Assembly (NCBI GenBank): GCA_030450335.1
Contig: JAKDIS010000004.1
Coordinates: 1-47,261 of the forward strand
Length of the DNA: 47,261 bases
Source: Corynebacterium sp.
GTDB taxonomy: Bacteria; Actinomycetota; Actinomycetes; Mycobacteriales; Mycobacteriaceae
Direction of reading: 5' to 3'
The notes beneath the pieces were generated by a model. It worked only from the letters and a program-made list of their open reading frames with translations. It did not search any database and was not told where the DNA came from. Numbering within the stretch: position 1 is the first letter of the stretch; each line of letters begins with the position of its first letter. Below are positions 47,005 to 47,261 of the stretch, in pieces. Position numbers and translations under genes: made by a program.

Positions 47005-47261
47005 CGGGCTCCTTTCGGAGAGTCGGTTCATGAAGGGCTCAACGCGACGCGCGCCCGAGATCGTTCGGGCACGGTGCGCGTGAATAGGGATGAACTCTAG
47101 GAACCGCTACGGACAGCTCCGACCCGTTCTGTTCTGCACATATATGTGCTCTACCCCCACACCCCGCCGGAAACCGGCTCCACCGGACGGGCTTTCCTTA
47201 GGTCAACAAGTGTTTTTGCCGACCCGGACGACCCCGCCGTCCGCCCACCCCCGCACGACCC
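47005..47261 (-). promoter_or_regulatory. Promoter and leader region of the accA-accD-fas-acpS operon
   Basis: No gene lies here up to the window edge. TAGAGT (47099 to 47094) is a -10 candidate, giving a leader of about 80 bases that includes a short CCCGA/TCGGG hairpin. A small GCCGG-AAA-CCGGC hairpin is at 47167-47179. The palindrome at 47136-47149 is listed separately. Confidence 0.4.
47136..47149. promoter_or_regulatory. 14-base perfect palindrome, likely operator of the fatty acid operon
   Basis: GCACATATATGTGC is a perfect palindrome in otherwise GC-rich DNA, about 37 bases upstream of the suggested -10. The position and symmetry suggest a dimeric regulator such as a TetR- or GntR-type protein. 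C. glutamicum uses the TetR-type FasR on its fas and acc genes; whether FasR binds here is unknown. Confidence 0.45.

Overview
The window looks like a chromosomal segment of a high-GC Corynebacterium or close relative. The evidence is a giant type I fatty acid synthase with a separate AcpS, a biotin-carboxylase/BCCP fusion of the actinobacterial acyl-CoA carboxylase type, a MurT-GatD pair, a lysC-asd operon with an internal lysC start, many leaderless starts (TANNNT 7-9 bases before the start codon), and a gene order (mrp, katA/sigC, asd-lysC, leuA, exonuclease-like, murT-gatD) that matches from memory the C. glutamicum cg0299-cg0326 region read backwards. No tRNA, rRNA, CRISPR array, insertion sequence or prophage gene was seen.

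Layout. 1-1.6 kb: minus-strand aldo/keto reductase and an orphan LuxR-type response regulator. 1.8-8.9 kb: a tightly overlapping mrpA(B)CDEFG operon for a Na+/H+ antiporter, with an unusually long MrpE. 8.9-11.5 kb: secreted SGNH hydrolase and catalase, divergent from an ECF sigma factor (sigC-like), which is followed by a TIGR01777 epimerase-like gene and ferrochelatase. 14.8-18.7 kb: YkvI-type membrane protein with an odd start and a foldable leader, then asd and lysC. 18.9-22.1 kb: a divergent iron pair, a siderophore-interacting reductase fused to an O-methyltransferase-like half and a FepB-like lipoprotein, with a good DtxR box between them. 22.1-25.1 kb: DMT transporter, TRIC-like channel, GT-C mannosyltransferase-like protein. 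25.2-27.2 kb: leuA behind a leaderless leader peptide with four consecutive Leu codons and an attenuator. 27.4-33.0 kb: CDF transporter, an exonuclease-fold/BRCT protein lacking catalytic acids, murT, gatD, and a GntR regulator. 33.0-33.8 kb: a gene-poor patch with a small ribbon-helix-helix protein. 33.8-47.0 kb: a minus-strand operon accA-accD-fas-acpS.

How it works together. The right-hand operon encodes a complete line: carboxylation of acetyl-CoA (biotin carrier Lys581, AccD Ile412), fatty acid assembly on one ~3,090-residue polypeptide, and the phosphopantetheinyl transferase that activates its carrier domain. The centre holds aspartate-family and leucine biosynthesis with classical controls (lysC alpha/beta, leucine attenuation) and peptidoglycan amidation (MurT-GatD). 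The left part deals with ion balance, peroxide and heme.

The least explained items are the three-way-junction leader plus GTA codon in front of the YkvI-type gene, the reductase-methyltransferase fusion under a DtxR box, the catalytically stripped exonuclease-fold protein coupled to murT-gatD, and the extended MrpE tail. All functional calls rest on reading the sequence and on family knowledge; no database search or folding program was run.
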